A DNA stretch of 64,000 nt from Allolobophora icterica. Lineage: Eukaryota; Annelida; Clitellata; Crassiclitellata; Lumbricidae. A program made the translations under genes and the position numbers. Shown here one piece after another: positions 12,802 to 23,560 of the stretch; position 1 is the stretch's first letter, and the number at the start of each line of letters is the position of its first letter. Where the stretch lies: positions 25,567,440 through 25,631,439 of the forward strand of contig OY744612.1 of assembly GCA_963556255.1 (NCBI GenBank). The letters are read 5' to 3'. The notes under the pieces are model-generated. The model worked only from the letters and a program-made list of their open reading frames with translations. It ran no database searches and had not been told where the DNA came from.

Positions 12802-12821
12802 TTGTGCCAGCAGGGATTCGG
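12802..12821 (+). promoter_or_regulatory. Putative tRNA primer-binding site
   Basis: Immediately after the LTR, TTGTGCCAGCAGGGATTCG resembles the complement of a tRNA 3' end (TGG, acceptor stem, then a T-arm GGGATTCG). Only the second base differs from the expected TGG. The tRNA identity cannot be assigned by eye. Confidence 0.65.
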
Positions 12822-13532
12822 TACAGTGTATTCTTCAGTACACTGTATTGGGAGACGGAGCAGATTTTCTACGCTGCACGGCTCGAACCAGCATCAAGCG
12901 GAGACGTTGGAGGACAACTCAGCACAACGGACGGTGACGACATCGGAGAAAGAAGCGGAACAAGAAGGACGATCGGACGCAAAAGACGAGGAGCACGCGA
13001 CGATCGGGGCCAGCTGAACAGCCGAACTCAACGAGCGAGCGAGCAGACGATCCGAACAACCGGAAGAGGGACTCGGACGATCACAAGAAGACGCGGAGGA
13101 CGAACGGACGGTTGGAGGACAACTTGGAGCCTTGCAGAGATCTCGAGTGGACGGTGCGGCGGATTCTTCGGAACTACACACCTTGAAAATCTGACGAGAT
13201 CGGGTGAGCGAGACCTAGCTTGTTAAATTGTCTGTTAATGATCATTGGATGAGTGTCATAAATTGCACTGACGCTAGATGATAAAGTGTATAAGCTGAGA
13301 TAATTGTTTATTGCTGAAAGGACGGTGATTATTGATTGGTAGTGCGAACGAAAGCACAGTTATTGTTTAGACGAAAAGTGTGAAAGACTGTCATAGCTTG
13401 ACTTTCTGTTGATTGGTTTTTCGGTGTTTACGAGGGATTTTGAATTTGTGTTTGAGTGTTTTACGAAGACTTTTTCGAAGGTGTAGTGTATTGTGGATTC
13501 TGTTCGAATAATTGCACTGAATTGCTAAGAGG
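12822..13532 (+). other. Retrotransposon leader, untranslated
   Basis: This G/A-rich leader carries an open frame (12693-13226) full of Arg/Thr/Gly runs. That frame begins inside the LTR and has no recognisable domain, so I treat it as non-coding. A 'gatcgggtgagcg' at 13197-13209 looks like a splice donor, but its use is unknown. Confidence 0.6.
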
Positions 13533-16469
13533 ATGTTTGAGAAGATGAAATTGGCGACTTTGCAGCAAGAATGTGAAAAGAGAGACATTTGCTATGAAGG
13601 GCTGGATAAGAAGGGAATGGTACAGAAGTTAAAAGAATACGAGAATGAGGTGGAACAGAGTGAAAACGAGATGGTGGAAGTGGAGGTGGATGAAGAGAGT
13701 GTCGGGGAAACCCAGATGAAGCTCCAGCTGACTCTGGCGGAGGAGAAGAGGTCTCAGGCAGAGGAGAAGCGCTTGCAGGCAGAGAAGGAGAAGATGCAGG
13801 CAGAGACGGAGAAGATGCAGATGGAAATAGCACTTTTGCGTGAAAAGGCTCAGTTAGGGCTATTACAATCGAATGTTTCTGCTTCTGGCACTGATCTACC
13901 TTTGTCTTCATCTTACTCTAAACTTCCGACGATGTGTGAAGGTGAAGATGCAATTAGTTATTTTCATTCATTTGAAAAAGTGGCTTGCCTTCACGCTATT
14001 GATGAGAGCAAATGGGCTAAGCTGTTACCAGCTCTGCTTAATTCTTCTATGCGCTTACATTACAACCGACTGTCTGTTGAAGTCTGTTCACATTACAAAC
14101 AAACAAAGGCAGCGCTACTGGATGCATGTAGGATGAACGCCAGATATTATCTGGACAAGTTCAAGGCGACACACAGAAAAGGCAAACAAACATACGCCCA
14201 AGTGTTAGACAATCTTCATGATATCTTTAATTACTATCTGGAATGCAAAGGCATAGAGGATTTTGAATCTCTTAAAGATGACGTTTTGCTAGAGCGCTTA
14301 CAGGAAAGTCTGCCCTCAGACACCCGTTATTTCGTTCAGGCAAGAAAGCCAAAAAGTGCCAGGCAGTTAGCTGAATATGCTGACTTGCATTTTGAGTGTA
14401 CTCTGGAAAGTCGAAAGCTTAATCAGGGAGAACTAAAACATAATCATGGTTTTAAGCCTAACAATGTTGACTTTAGAAACCAGCAGTTGGAAAAGCATGG
14501 ACCCAAAAGCTTTGGAAGTGAGTCCAATGCGAATGCACGCCCAATGCATTTCAACCAGGATAACAGAGCGGGTTATGTAGCCCAAGGAACACAGTTCAAC
14601 AATAGAAATCACAACAGATTTGAGGAGCAAGCGCAAACTCATGCGCAAGTTAACTTTGTCAGAACAGGTGTAAACGTGAGTAAGGTCAGTGAGTATCGAA
14701 AGCGTTTCATGGTGCCACTGTTTGTAAACGGGGTACCAGTGCAAGGTTTGAGGGACTCTGGTTCTGAGGCGTGTCTTATAAGTGATCGAGTGGCGCCATA
14801 TAAATCGTCCGTCATGGGAAGGCCCATGAAAGTCCAGAGTGCTTTTGGATCGGTTAAATGCTTTTCCACATGTGAAGTTGAAATTATGTCATCGCATTTT
14901 GGGACAAATCGCAAGGTAAAGGTACTGGCTGGAGTCGTCCCAAATTTGGCAGTGGAATTTATTCTGGGACATGACGTATTTGTGCAAAACCGGGACCTAC
15001 TAGACCCGGTAGACATAGGCCACCGTAACAGAAACGACGCAACACCACAGGCGCTAATCGCCACTAGACAGCGTAATTACGACGGTAGCGAACAGGACAA
15101 GATGGCGCTACGACAGACCATGAATGCACCCAATGAACTTCCAACGGGACCTCATGACGAAAGACGGGCGAAGCGAAAGACGTTAGTCGTAGACGGTGAG
15201 CGACCAAATTCAAAGCATGAAGCCATATCGGACGTAAATAACGGCAACGCACTGAATGAACTCCGCGTGGCCGACAGAGACACAGAGACGCAAGGTGAGA
15301 GACGAGACGGAAGGGGTAAATTAACGGCAATCGACAAACGATCTAGTTCAAACTACGGGACCAGACAAGGTGTTAATGACATTAATGACCATAATGGATT
15401 TAATGACTTTAATGACAGGAAGGGGTGGACAGAGAATAGAACCACTTCCGACGACGGATGGACAAGAGGCAAAGACACCTCACAAATTAATACAGCTACA
15501 CCGACGGAGGCGTCTAGAAGGGCGCAGAGTTCAGTCATTAATGATGACAGAGGCGTACAATTCAATCATGATAGCGACGGCGAGACAGCAGGGAAAGAGG
15601 AAGAAGAGATTACCGAAGATGGAGACTTCATTAATGACAGTAACGGCGAAGACATTCGAGAAGAGATTAACGCAGACAGAGACACAGCTAAAGAGAGCGA
15701 CGATGATACGGCCCAAACAGACACCAAAGCAGACATTAGCGCAGACTTTAACGACTATAGAGGGCAGACGGATTTTAAAATAGACGCGAAGGCTAATAGA
15801 GCCCCGTCGATCAAAGGGTCAATGAGGAACGAATCATTGGACATGCTATTTGGTAAGACAAGGGGAACTAGATATCATGATCGTTCCTCAGGAAAATTAT
15901 GGCATCCTGGAGACGTAGAGACACATGTACCGATGGTAGGTGGCGTCCGGCTAGTGGAAATTTACGATGATAAGCTAGGATACGTAGCAGACAAGGGACA
16001 TGACAACAAGGCATTACATAAGACAGACAGAACAGACGGGATGCAATGGAATGATGCCATGAACAAGACATTTGACAATAGGTTAGTTCCACCAAGTGCA
16101 AAGAAGTTAGGATGCGTAGCATATAAGGGACACAACAGAGAGCCATTAATTGGGAAAGAGGGGACAGACAGGAATAAGAATGAGACATTTGACAGAGTCA
16201 AAGCAAACTCAGCGTCACACCACGGGTCGATACCACCTGCAGGTGTAAAGAAGATAAGAGGCGTGATGGAAGAGGAACATAACAATAAGACATTAGGCCT
16301 AATCAAGACTGCGGACAGAGAAGACAGATTAAAATGGAATGGTGCCAGGAATAAAACATTTGACACGTTCCAAGAAGACGTAGCATTCGACCGCAGGCTA
16401 ATACCGCCAAGCAAAAAGAAACCTGTAATGTATACGCGTAGGCAATCAGGCGCTACGAGGTGGGGATAA
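13533..16469 (+). CDS. Retrotransposon Gag-protease polyprotein with unknown tail
   Basis: The 978-codon ORF starts at the first ATG after the leader. Residues 1-36 resemble a SAP-like DNA-binding helix pair. About 60-120 is a Glu/Lys/Gln coiled coil. About 135-290 resembles a Gypsy-type capsid with a SCAN-like C-terminal part (a YLDKF...LERL...LP pattern). No CCHC zinc knuckle is visible. Residues 392-485 form a retropepsin: catalytic DSG at 408-410, a flap-like AFGS, and ILGHD at 477-481. From 486 to 978 follows a hydrophilic region rich in Asp, Asn, Lys and Arg with no enzyme motifs. It has ND-rich stretches (15370-15660) and three diverged repeats near the C terminus. In related elements reverse transcriptase would occupy this position. 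The frame is intact, which implies selection or recent origin. The tail could be a captured or degenerate gene; I cannot assign it a function. Confidence 0.88.
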   Translation: MFEKMKLATLQQECEKRDICYEGLDKKGMVQKLKEYENEVEQSENEMVEVEVDEESVGETQMKLQLTLAEEKRSQAEEKRLQAEKEKMQAETEKMQMEIALLREKAQLGLLQSNVSASGTDLPLSSSYSKLPTMCEGEDAISYFHSFEKVACLHAIDESKWAKLLPALLNSSMRLHYNRLSVEVCSHYKQTKAALLDACRMNARYYLDKFKATHRKGKQTYAQVLDNLHDIFNYYLECKGIEDFESLKDDVLLERLQESLPSDTRYFVQARKPKSARQLAEYADLHFECTLESRKLNQGELKHNHGFKPNNVDFRNQQLEKHGPKSFGSESNANARPMHFNQDNRAGYVAQGTQFNNRNHNRFEEQAQTHAQVNFVRTGVNVSKVSEYRKRFMVPLFVNGVPVQGLRDSGSEACLISDRVAPYKSSVMGRPMKVQSAFGSVKCFSTCEVEIMSSHFGTNRKVKVLAGVVPNLAVEFILGHDVFVQNRDLLDPVDIGHRNRNDATPQALIATRQRNYDGSEQDKMALRQTMNAPNELPTGPHDERRAKRKTLVVDGERPNSKHEAISDVNNGNALNELRVADRDTETQGERRDGRGKLTAIDKRSSSNYGTRQGVNDINDHNGFNDFNDRKGWTENRTTSDDGWTRGKDTSQINTATPTEASRRAQSSVINDDRGVQFNHDSDGETAGKEEEEITEDGDFINDSNGEDIREEINADRDTAKESDDDTAQTDTKADISADFNDYRGQTDFKIDAKANRAPSIKGSMRNESLDMLFGKTRGTRYHDRSSGKLWHPGDVETHVPMVGGVRLVEIYDDKLGYVADKGHDNKALHKTDRTDGMQWNDAMNKTFDNRLVPPSAKKLGCVAYKGHNREPLIGKEGTDRNKNETFDRVKANSASHHGSIPPAGVKKIRGVMEEEHNNKTLGLIKTADREDRLKWNGARNKTFDTFQEDVAFDRRLIPPSKKKPVMYTRRQSGATRWG

Positions 16470-16990
16470 GCCACGTCCCAAGGGAAAACACCATCCCATG
16501 GTGGACGATTTACGATTAATGGTGTATAGTTTATGATTTACGGCGTGTGACTTACGGTTTAGGATTATGATTAATGATGCATGTTTGTGGTTTATGGGTT
16601 TGTCACGTGCCTTTATGACCAACTAAATCTGATATAATGGTCATGTTTTTCGGTTACAAGTACTTGCTTTATTCCGATGTTACGAAGTGTTATATATTGT
16701 CTTTTAAACGAGGGTGTGATAGAGAAACTTAATAATGTTTGTATCACAGTTACTACTCGTTGTGTTTGTATGCTTTATGTTATAGATTAACGCCGTAGAT
16801 ACATGTTTAAACCAGCCTGATGACGTCGCAAGAAAAATGGCGCAAACAGACATTGAAATTAAAACGCCATCATGCGTGTCATCTGTGCTCTTGTACATCG
16901 CCATGACTGCACAAAAAAACCACTCCTGAAATGCCATCTTGCTTTCTGAGAAGCCGAACCGATGACCGTCGAACTTTGGAAGTGTGATGA
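16470..16990 (+). other. Retrotransposon 3' untranslated part
   Basis: This is 520 bp of AT-rich sequence with no ORF between the polyprotein stop and the 3' LTR. The opening 'atttacgattaatggtgtat...gatttacgg' is a short degenerate tandem repeat. The expected polypurine tract is weak: only 'ggaagtgtgatga' abuts the LTR. Confidence 0.7.
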
Positions 16991-17722
16991 TGTAGTGACA
17001 GTCATGGACGATATTATATTAGGGATTTAGGATTACGCTATATATTAGTATTATGTGTTGCTTAGGATTTGATGTAGGCTAAAGAACACTATAGAGTCGA
17101 GATCAGATAAGACTTGACTGACATTAGGGCCTGACCGGGTGTCATAAGAGGGGAGCAGGGAGAAGGAGGGGCGAAGGAATGATAGCGCGACCGAAAGGAG
17201 AGCGAGATTGGGGGAGAGATGGATGAATGACAGGTCAGGGCGAAAGGGAGAAGGAGGAAGAGCGAAGACTGGAAGGAGGACGGCATTCACTCACAGGAAG
17301 AGGAATCGATTAGACGTAGGATTCACTCACAGGAGGAGGAATCGGTTAGACGTAGGATTCACTCACGGAAGGAGGAATCGCTAGGACGTAGGATTCACTC
17401 ACGGAAGGAGGAATCGGTGAGACGTACGATTAACTCACGGAGGGAGGAATCGTGTGACGGAAAATTGCAGACGCAGAAACTGTTATGCAACACGAAGTGA
17501 GAACTGTTCTAGGTGTACATACGTTGTGTAAAAATATTGTATAATAAGAATTGCAAAACATACAAGAGTACTGTCTTCTAACTGTCTTCGCGAGGTGAAT
17601 TACAAAAACCCACGTGCTTCGAACGCTAACAAGACCCCCGAAGACTAGCCTAGCCGCTCGATTACGTAACACCGCTGCCACCATAACTGAAGACAGATCA
17701 AGTAACATCTTCTTTCAGTACA
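16991..17722 (+). repeat. 3' LTR (732 bp)
   Basis: No differences from the 5' LTR were seen on reading, including the 36-bp tandem array (17282-17456). It ends at TTTCAGTACA and is followed by the target duplication gacag. Confidence 0.95.
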
Positions 17723-17727
17723 GACAG

Positions 17728-19020
17728 TGTAGTTATTAACAGTTCACAGTTCCTCCCTGTGAGGCTGTGAAATGAACAGATGTCATGCAGTTGTCGGGTT
17801 TCACATCTGACTGTGTTAACCTATTATTGCTTTATTCAGCACTACCAGTATTATCTTGCAAGGGGTTGTGCACTTTGTGACATAGTCTGATGGGCTGGGC
17901 TGTAAACCAAAGAAGTCTATAAAGATGCATACTACCATGGTGTAAGGTGTCATGGTATAGTGTACACCAGTGTGTCTAGTTCTTCATAATAACACTGCCA
18001 TTCATTACAGCGAAACCTCTGATAGGATATGGGAAAGGAATTAAGCCTCTATCAGCTCCGAGTAATTACTCACGAACAGGGTTCTATAAATACTCGTATA
18101 CTGAAATTAGACTGCAGTGTGATTTTAATGATAAACACCGTAAATTGAAGAAACCACAACCCTGCTGGTGATGTATGTTGTCTGGCTGATAACACGGAAA
18201 CCACCTGTTTCTGTACGTAAAGTAACTCGGTTTTTGATTGTTCAGTAAACGGACATGGCCAAACAGCAGTCAGGAACGCGCTACATATATCTGTTTGTGT
18301 TGCCAAAATATTGATATATGCGGGCTTCTTTGTCAAATTAAGAATTTTCTATACATTAAATCGAATCAGGAGATATATATCTGCTGCTCGTGTCGTATTT
18401 TTGTTCAGTTATATGGAAGTTCTGAATTTTGTGTACTGATAGTTTCTGTTGTTTCCCAGCAAAGTGAAACATGTGCTATAATACTTGGTATTGCAACTAT
18501 GAAATGTGCAAAACCATCTATTACCACAAAGTGTGCCTGTTGCATGCGCTAGTATTCATCGTGTTGCTGTGAATGTAACGCATGCTCACAGAGTTTTCTA
18601 GGACTAAGTTCAGTTATTTGCAAAATGTGCATTATTTACTCTAAAAGCTAAGGTTTATTATACAACTTTGTGAGAGGATTCGGCAGATGTGCCAAAATAA
18701 TTGTGTTCAGGAGCAATGATAAGTCCAGAAACCTATACAAGTATACATCTAGCAATGTCATGGCAGTTAAGTTAAAGCACGAATCACAAATTACTTTTCT
18801 AGAATATTGCTTAGATTGTATTCTAAGCATAAGTTCCACATTTCTTCAACACATAAAAACTAATTTGTGAGCAGTCTTCAGTTCTTCTACATTGAATTGG
18901 GACTGACGTGCTATTAATTTATATACCCTATGCAACAACAAATATGACTTTGTGATTAAAGTATTGTCGGTGTGATCAAATTCATCTGTGCCAATAAATT
19001 GTTTTAATTTGTTTCCACAG
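17728..19020. other. Upstream intron of the mucin-like gene; first exon not found
   Basis: The acceptor at 19020 implies an exon upstream carrying the initiator ATG and most of the signal peptide. I found no ATG-plus-hydrophobic exon with a phase-1 donor in this stretch. It may lie further left, beyond the LTR element. Otherwise the sequence appears unique. Confidence 0.4.
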
Positions 19021-19695
19021 GCATCTTTTCCACACATGTCATTTCTGCTCAAGATGACGTCACAACTGATGCAACTACCGAAGCAGGGACAGCAGCAACA
19101 GATGATCAGACTTCAAATCAAGACTCAACAGCAGAAACAAGAGTAGATACAGCAACATCTGAAGCACCAGACACAGCAGGAGCATCTGCTGGAGAAACGG
19201 CAACGACTGCAGTAGCAGGAGGAACAGAAACAACAGCAGCAAGTGAATCTGTCACAGATGGAACAGTAGTTGGAGGAGCAGAGGGAACAACAGCAGGAGA
19301 AACTATCGTAGTAGGAGCAGGAGGTGTAGAAACAACAACTTCAGTAGGAGAACTTATCACTACAGGAACAGGATCTGTCCCAGTGCCGAAAGGAGATGAC
19401 ACAACACCAATAGTGGAGACTAGTACAGGAAGAATAGAAGGCGAAGCAACAGCAACATTCACAGGAGCGCCTAGCGCAGGTGGAACGGTAACTGAAACAC
19501 CACCAGCACCACAACAACAAGATACAACTGGAAGAGCAGCCACTGGAGAGACAACTGCATCCGTGGAGCAAACTAAAGGAGCAACAACTGCGGAAGATGT
19601 ACCAAATTTGGGACAGGGTGTATCAGGACAGCCGACAGAAACAACTGTAACTGGACAAAAAACAGAAGCAGCCTCCATCTCAACCGTTGCACCAT
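19021..19695 (+). CDS. Mucin-like membrane protein, exon with end of signal peptide and Thr-rich ectodomain
   Basis: The exon follows 'tttccacag' and ends before 'gtatgtat'. It enters in phase 2 (two bases, then ATC TTT TCC) and leaves with one base. The first residues (IFSTHVISAQDD) look like the end of a signal peptide with a cleavage site near Ala-Gln. About 215 residues follow that are rich in Thr, Ala, Gly, Glu and Val, with few aromatic residues and almost no Cys, typical of an O-glycosylated stalk. The run ends near 'STVAPC'. The full frame is open over 224 codons. No known family was identified beyond 'mucin-like'. Confidence 0.75.
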
Positions 19696-20316
19696 GTATG
19701 TATAATATTATATGCATCCATCAAGCCATACGACTTGCATATCTATTAACTCTTAAAAGAATTAAATGGGAAAAGCACATCTAAGAATTTGTTACGAGAC
19801 TACTGCTGTTATATCTATGGGAACTGTCACAAATGGGAAGTCATTTTTAAAATCACCTACCTAATTGTTGCAAAATTATTGCAATTTTAAATGACCATGT
19901 ATGCTAATACCTATATCAGCATAATCACGGAAAATCTGTTAAGCTGTTAAAGCAGTATTATTGCAGAATGATGTTCCTGCCTCCAGTCTAAGTCACGGTA
20001 ACTGTCTTGCAAGCAATTGGTGTGTTAGAAGTAGAACCCTGTGACTAATTTAACAAGTAGATGATGTCTTGTTGATAACATGTACGGCATAACATGAGTC
20101 TTTCAGATGACGTAACATCTATGTTGGAACTAGTGTGGTCAATCATAATTATGTAGTCAATAGCCCTTTTAGATTGACAGTTTTATCATCCTGCATCTGG
20201 TAGTTTAGGTTAACTTAATTAACAAACGGTACACGACCTAATCGTTCTAAACGTGCATTTGCTTGTTGTATATTCCATTGATTTTTGCTTCATTACAATA
20301 TTACTTAATAATTTAG

Positions 20317-20360
20317 CAGCTGGATCTACCGACGGAAGTCAGACATTGACCCCTACGAAA
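20317..20360 (+). CDS. Mucin-like membrane protein, small exon
   Basis: Acceptor 'ttagcag' precedes 41 bp, followed by donor 'gtaagc'. With the one carried base it reads S-GSTDGSQTLTPTK and ends in phase 0, continuing the Thr/Ser-rich stalk. The acceptor is a NAGNAG (tag-cag at 20314-20319), so the exon may start at 20317 or 20320, adding or dropping one Ala without changing frame. Confidence 0.65.
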
Positions 20361-21350
20361 GTAAGCTGCACTGTCCTATATTCAATCCTATGTATGATAA
20401 CAAGAACTTAGTAACTTATTCAATCTTTAATGTAACTAGAAGTATTAGTTAGTAGGTACCGTTGGCTATGTTTATTATTGAAAATTTATAAAATTTATAA
20501 AATTAAATACAATGTATTTAAAATTTTAATTTATGTCTGTGTCTAGTGCATCGAGTCCTTAGTATATTTTGTCACTTGAACAACATAATTCCCTGTGCAT
20601 TATGATAACCGAGCTATAGCAGTATCTTGATTAGATTAGAAATGTTTTGATCTCAAGTTTTTAATTTTCTTGCTTAAAGCTTATAGGAGTCAAGACAGAT
20701 CATTATCAAACAGCAGTCTTTTAATTTGTGGTGTGTTTGGTGTTTTACATTCCTGCTACAGAGGTATTGCTTTCTTGTAATTTTAGATCAATGCCCCAGG
20801 CCAGAGATTTGGCCTTATTGGGTCAGTTCATGAAGAGAAAGTGAGCATCAGAGTACTTTAAATTAACTTCATTTCTAGTGACTTTCATAGTGCTGCTGTA
20901 ACTCTCTGAAATAGCTATGAGTCATCTTCTTAGATAGGGACTATGAAAGTATGCAATTTACCATATCTTGACAGTTTACTGTTTACTGTGCTGGGCTGCC
21001 TACAGAGAGGGCGCCGTCAGTCCAGTTTCTGAGACTGTAGAAAGATATTTGAAGGTTCTGTAAGTGCATCATAGCAAACTTGGCTGTAAAATGTGTACTA
21101 CTTCGACTGTAAACCGTTAGTCGGAAGATCATCTAGCAAGGGAGAGGACTGAATACCTGCTAACAAGTGATACCTATGGTTGTCTCTGCATAGGATAAAC
21201 TTGTGGTACTTCAAGTTGTAGGAGATGTGACAGATAATTTTATAGCTGCAAATGAATGGTGGAGTAGTACTCTGTCTTTCACTGATGCAGCAAACAGTCG
21301 TGGCACAATACAAATTTCAAGTACACCACTTTATAACACTTGTAGTTACT

Positions 21351-21420
21351 AGGGGTGCATTACAGGGTCATTTAGGAAATAGCCTATGATTAGTGGTGCA
21401 TTACAGGGTCATTTAGAAAA
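21351..21420. repeat. Local tandem duplication of about 45 bp
   Basis: 'ggtgcattacagggtcattta' occurs twice in tandem, starting at about 21354 and 21391, in an intron of the mucin-like gene. Confidence 0.7.
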
Positions 21421-21624
21421 TATGATTACAAAGTAAAGTAAAGGTGACATAGTCCATAAAGGGACTTTAAGACGATCATTTCCTTTCTACGGCCCCTAAG
21501 CTGGCACTGGATGAATCTGAAGTTGCTGGACATAGGCCAAATGCATCTCGCAGGACTTGCCATTTGCTTCCCAACCAAACTGTACTACTTGGTGACAGAG
21601 GCACACGTGCACAAAAACTTTCTC

Positions 21625-22180
21625 AGGGTCTGCTAAGCAGGCTTAAACCTGCAAAAGTGTGTTATGAAATAACCCCCAGCGACTGCAACTCAAAAATTTC
21701 AGTGATGTTTCATTTTGTATTTTCCCCCAGAATGTGATTTTTATTTAGAAAAGTTGCACTTAACATATTAGGTCTAATTGATCCATCTAGCTTTTGAAGC
21801 AGTATTATTGCAGATTGGTATTCCTGCCGCCAATATCATCTAATTGTCCTACCAGCAATTGTTGTGATTAGAACCTTGTGATCATTCTGCTTGTTTTTGA
21901 TGTATTTTGTAACTGCAACTATTTTATTCTTTATCATTTTAGGGCAACTCTAGAAGCAAAAGAAGCCCTGTGAGTACATAAAAACTAGTCGCATAGTTAG
22001 GCCCTAAGTACTATAAGGTAAGGTAACTGATTATCAATTTATTAATTTCATGTTATTTACACACAAGTTGCAGTATGCAAAGGAGCTTGGAAGATACAGA
22101 GGGCAGATTCAGAAGCGACGAAGGTCCCACTTACTAGGCTTGCCTATATGAAATCATTTTAAAATATGTGCGTATGTATC
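21625..22180. repeat. Intragenic duplication, copy B
   Basis: It aligns by eye over most of its length with 23628-24580. Shared landmarks are 'gcttttgaagcagtattatt', 'aggtctaatt', the exon donor 'cctgtgagtaca' and 'cccacttactaggcttgc'. The duplicated unit includes an exon. Confidence 0.8.
21943..21969 (+). CDS. Mucin-like membrane protein, 27-bp microexon
   Basis: Acceptor 'cattttag' and donor 'gtgagtaca' bound nine codons in phase 0 (GNSRSKRSP). The flanking intron is duplicated around the next exon (24016-24072), so this is probably a shortened duplicate of that exon. Both exons end in CCT before an identical donor. Inclusion in the transcript is unproven. Confidence 0.5.
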
Positions 22181-22329
22181 TGGACTTTAATAAAGCACAT
22201 TTTAGGAACCTATCATGAACAAGACTATCTAAAGGATCTAAACAAGTACGTCTTAACATAGCTAGAAAAAATAACGAGCCGAGTTTAAAGAGGCAGCTCG
22301 AATGTCAACGAGAAGATTGTTCTAAGAGA

Positions 22330-23560
22330 TGGACCAACGCACGATAGTGCACTGTGCAGCAGTGTGCAGTGCTGTGCACGTAAGGCAGTGAGGGACCAGA
22401 AGATCTCCACGGGAGGATGAACGAAGCGACCGGCGGACCTGATTACTGAAACCGACACAGACAACTCTCGTATGTATTGTGGAGCAGTGCCAACCAGTTA
22501 AACACGGCCAAGGAGTAGTAGGCCCTCTCTTAAATGTGATTATGTCCTCAAATGGGAAACAGCGGAGTGTTTCACTCGTATACATGTATGCCGAGATGTT
22601 AGAGAATTTTGTAGATTGGTCATTGGCCGTGCGGCACGGTTCAGGACTTTTGGGCAATCCTGCAAAGATGGAATTACAATACTGCAGGCATGGCAGGACG
22701 AAGGAATGGAGCAAAGCTGTTGCAGCACAAGACGAAAGATTGCATGTTAACGTACTGATCGAATCTCACGAATCTGGTAGAAGCATTACCTGAACGCCGA
22801 ATTCGCGTGATCAGCAATGGATAGGCTATCTCTCCGTCGATGAACACTTCCAGGTTATGGACAAGGCGTTGTGAGATCGAATCGGGGATTGACGATAGGA
22901 GCTCTTCTTCGTCAATTTGAGACCGCATCTGTCGAGTTCCGATCTACAGATATTGTGTTTTGGTCCGGTTAAGTCGGAGCTGATCCGAAGACATCCACCA
23001 TTGTACCTCGGTCACGGTGTTCAGCACTCAGTCTGTCGTAAGACAGGCGATCGAATCCGATGGTTGATAGCTTGAGTAAAGTTGGACGTCATCAGCGTAT
23101 TGATGGACGCGGGATCCAAGTGCTACGATGACTGGGTTCAGATCATCTGTGTATAAGATGTAGAGCAGCGGTCCCAGGATGGAGCCCTGAGGGACACCGA
23201 ACAGGAGTCCAGGACACGCACGCAGTCTGAGCAGTCTGAACCCATGGTTATTGTCGAAGTCCGCTCATCCAAGAACGATCGATGCCATTCAGTTGAGCGA
23301 TAGACCGACAAATCGATATAATGTGCTGAGACGTGTATCTCGTGGTCAGCCACGACGAACGCTGCACTCACGTTGTGAAGAGCGAACAGCGTGACTGTGA
23401 CACGTCCTGAGTCGATGGCGTCGTAGAAGTCGGAGAGTGGCCGCAAAAGAACCGTTGTCATTGAGTAGTCCTTCCTGAACCCAGATTGCAGCTATGGCAT
23501 AAGTTCAGACGCTTCTCGATAGCGCGACATCTGCTGAGCTACAGTTTTCTCGATCATTTT
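22330..23560 (-). pseudogene. Degenerate LINE reverse transcriptase (CR1/L2-like)
   Basis: Read on the minus strand, broken frames show RT motifs in order: 'ALHNVSAAFVVADHEI' (the F-V-DH palm motif), 'SLRAPSWDRCSTSYTQ' (a decayed PQGSVLGP-type segment), QYADDVQL at about 23081-23104 (the catalytic YADD), and 'LPCLQYCNSIFAGLP' (the LDYCNSLLAGLP motif). Many frameshifts and stops make it dead. These motifs are characteristic of CR1/L2-type non-LTR retrotransposons. It lies between the two copies of the intragenic duplication. Confidence 0.8.

Larger units (their letters stand above)
12070..17722 (+). mobile_element. Complete LTR retrotransposon, Gag-protease only
   Basis: Two direct 732-bp LTRs (12070-12801 and 16991-17722) start TGTAGTGACAG and end TTTCAGTACA. 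They are flanked by a perfect 5-bp duplication, gacag (12065-12069 and 17723-17727). Reading both LTRs I found no difference, so the insertion is recent. Between them lie a primer-binding-like site, a 0.7-kb leader, one 978-codon ORF, and 520 bp of non-coding sequence. The ORF has Gag and an aspartic protease. No reverse transcriptase, RNase H or integrase is present in any frame, so the copy must have used enzymes supplied in trans. The 5-bp duplication and protease type fit the Gypsy/retrovirus group, but without pol the clade is uncertain. Confidence 0.93.

Noticed and set aside
12693..13226. 177-codon ORF over the LTR end and leader
   Set aside because: It starts inside the LTR, is Arg/Thr/Gly-rich without motifs, and is explained by purine-rich leader sequence.
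19118..19717. Minus-strand Val/Ser/Pro-rich ORF of 199 codons
   Set aside because: Shadow of the plus-strand Thr-rich exon, which has splice sites and a signal-peptide end.
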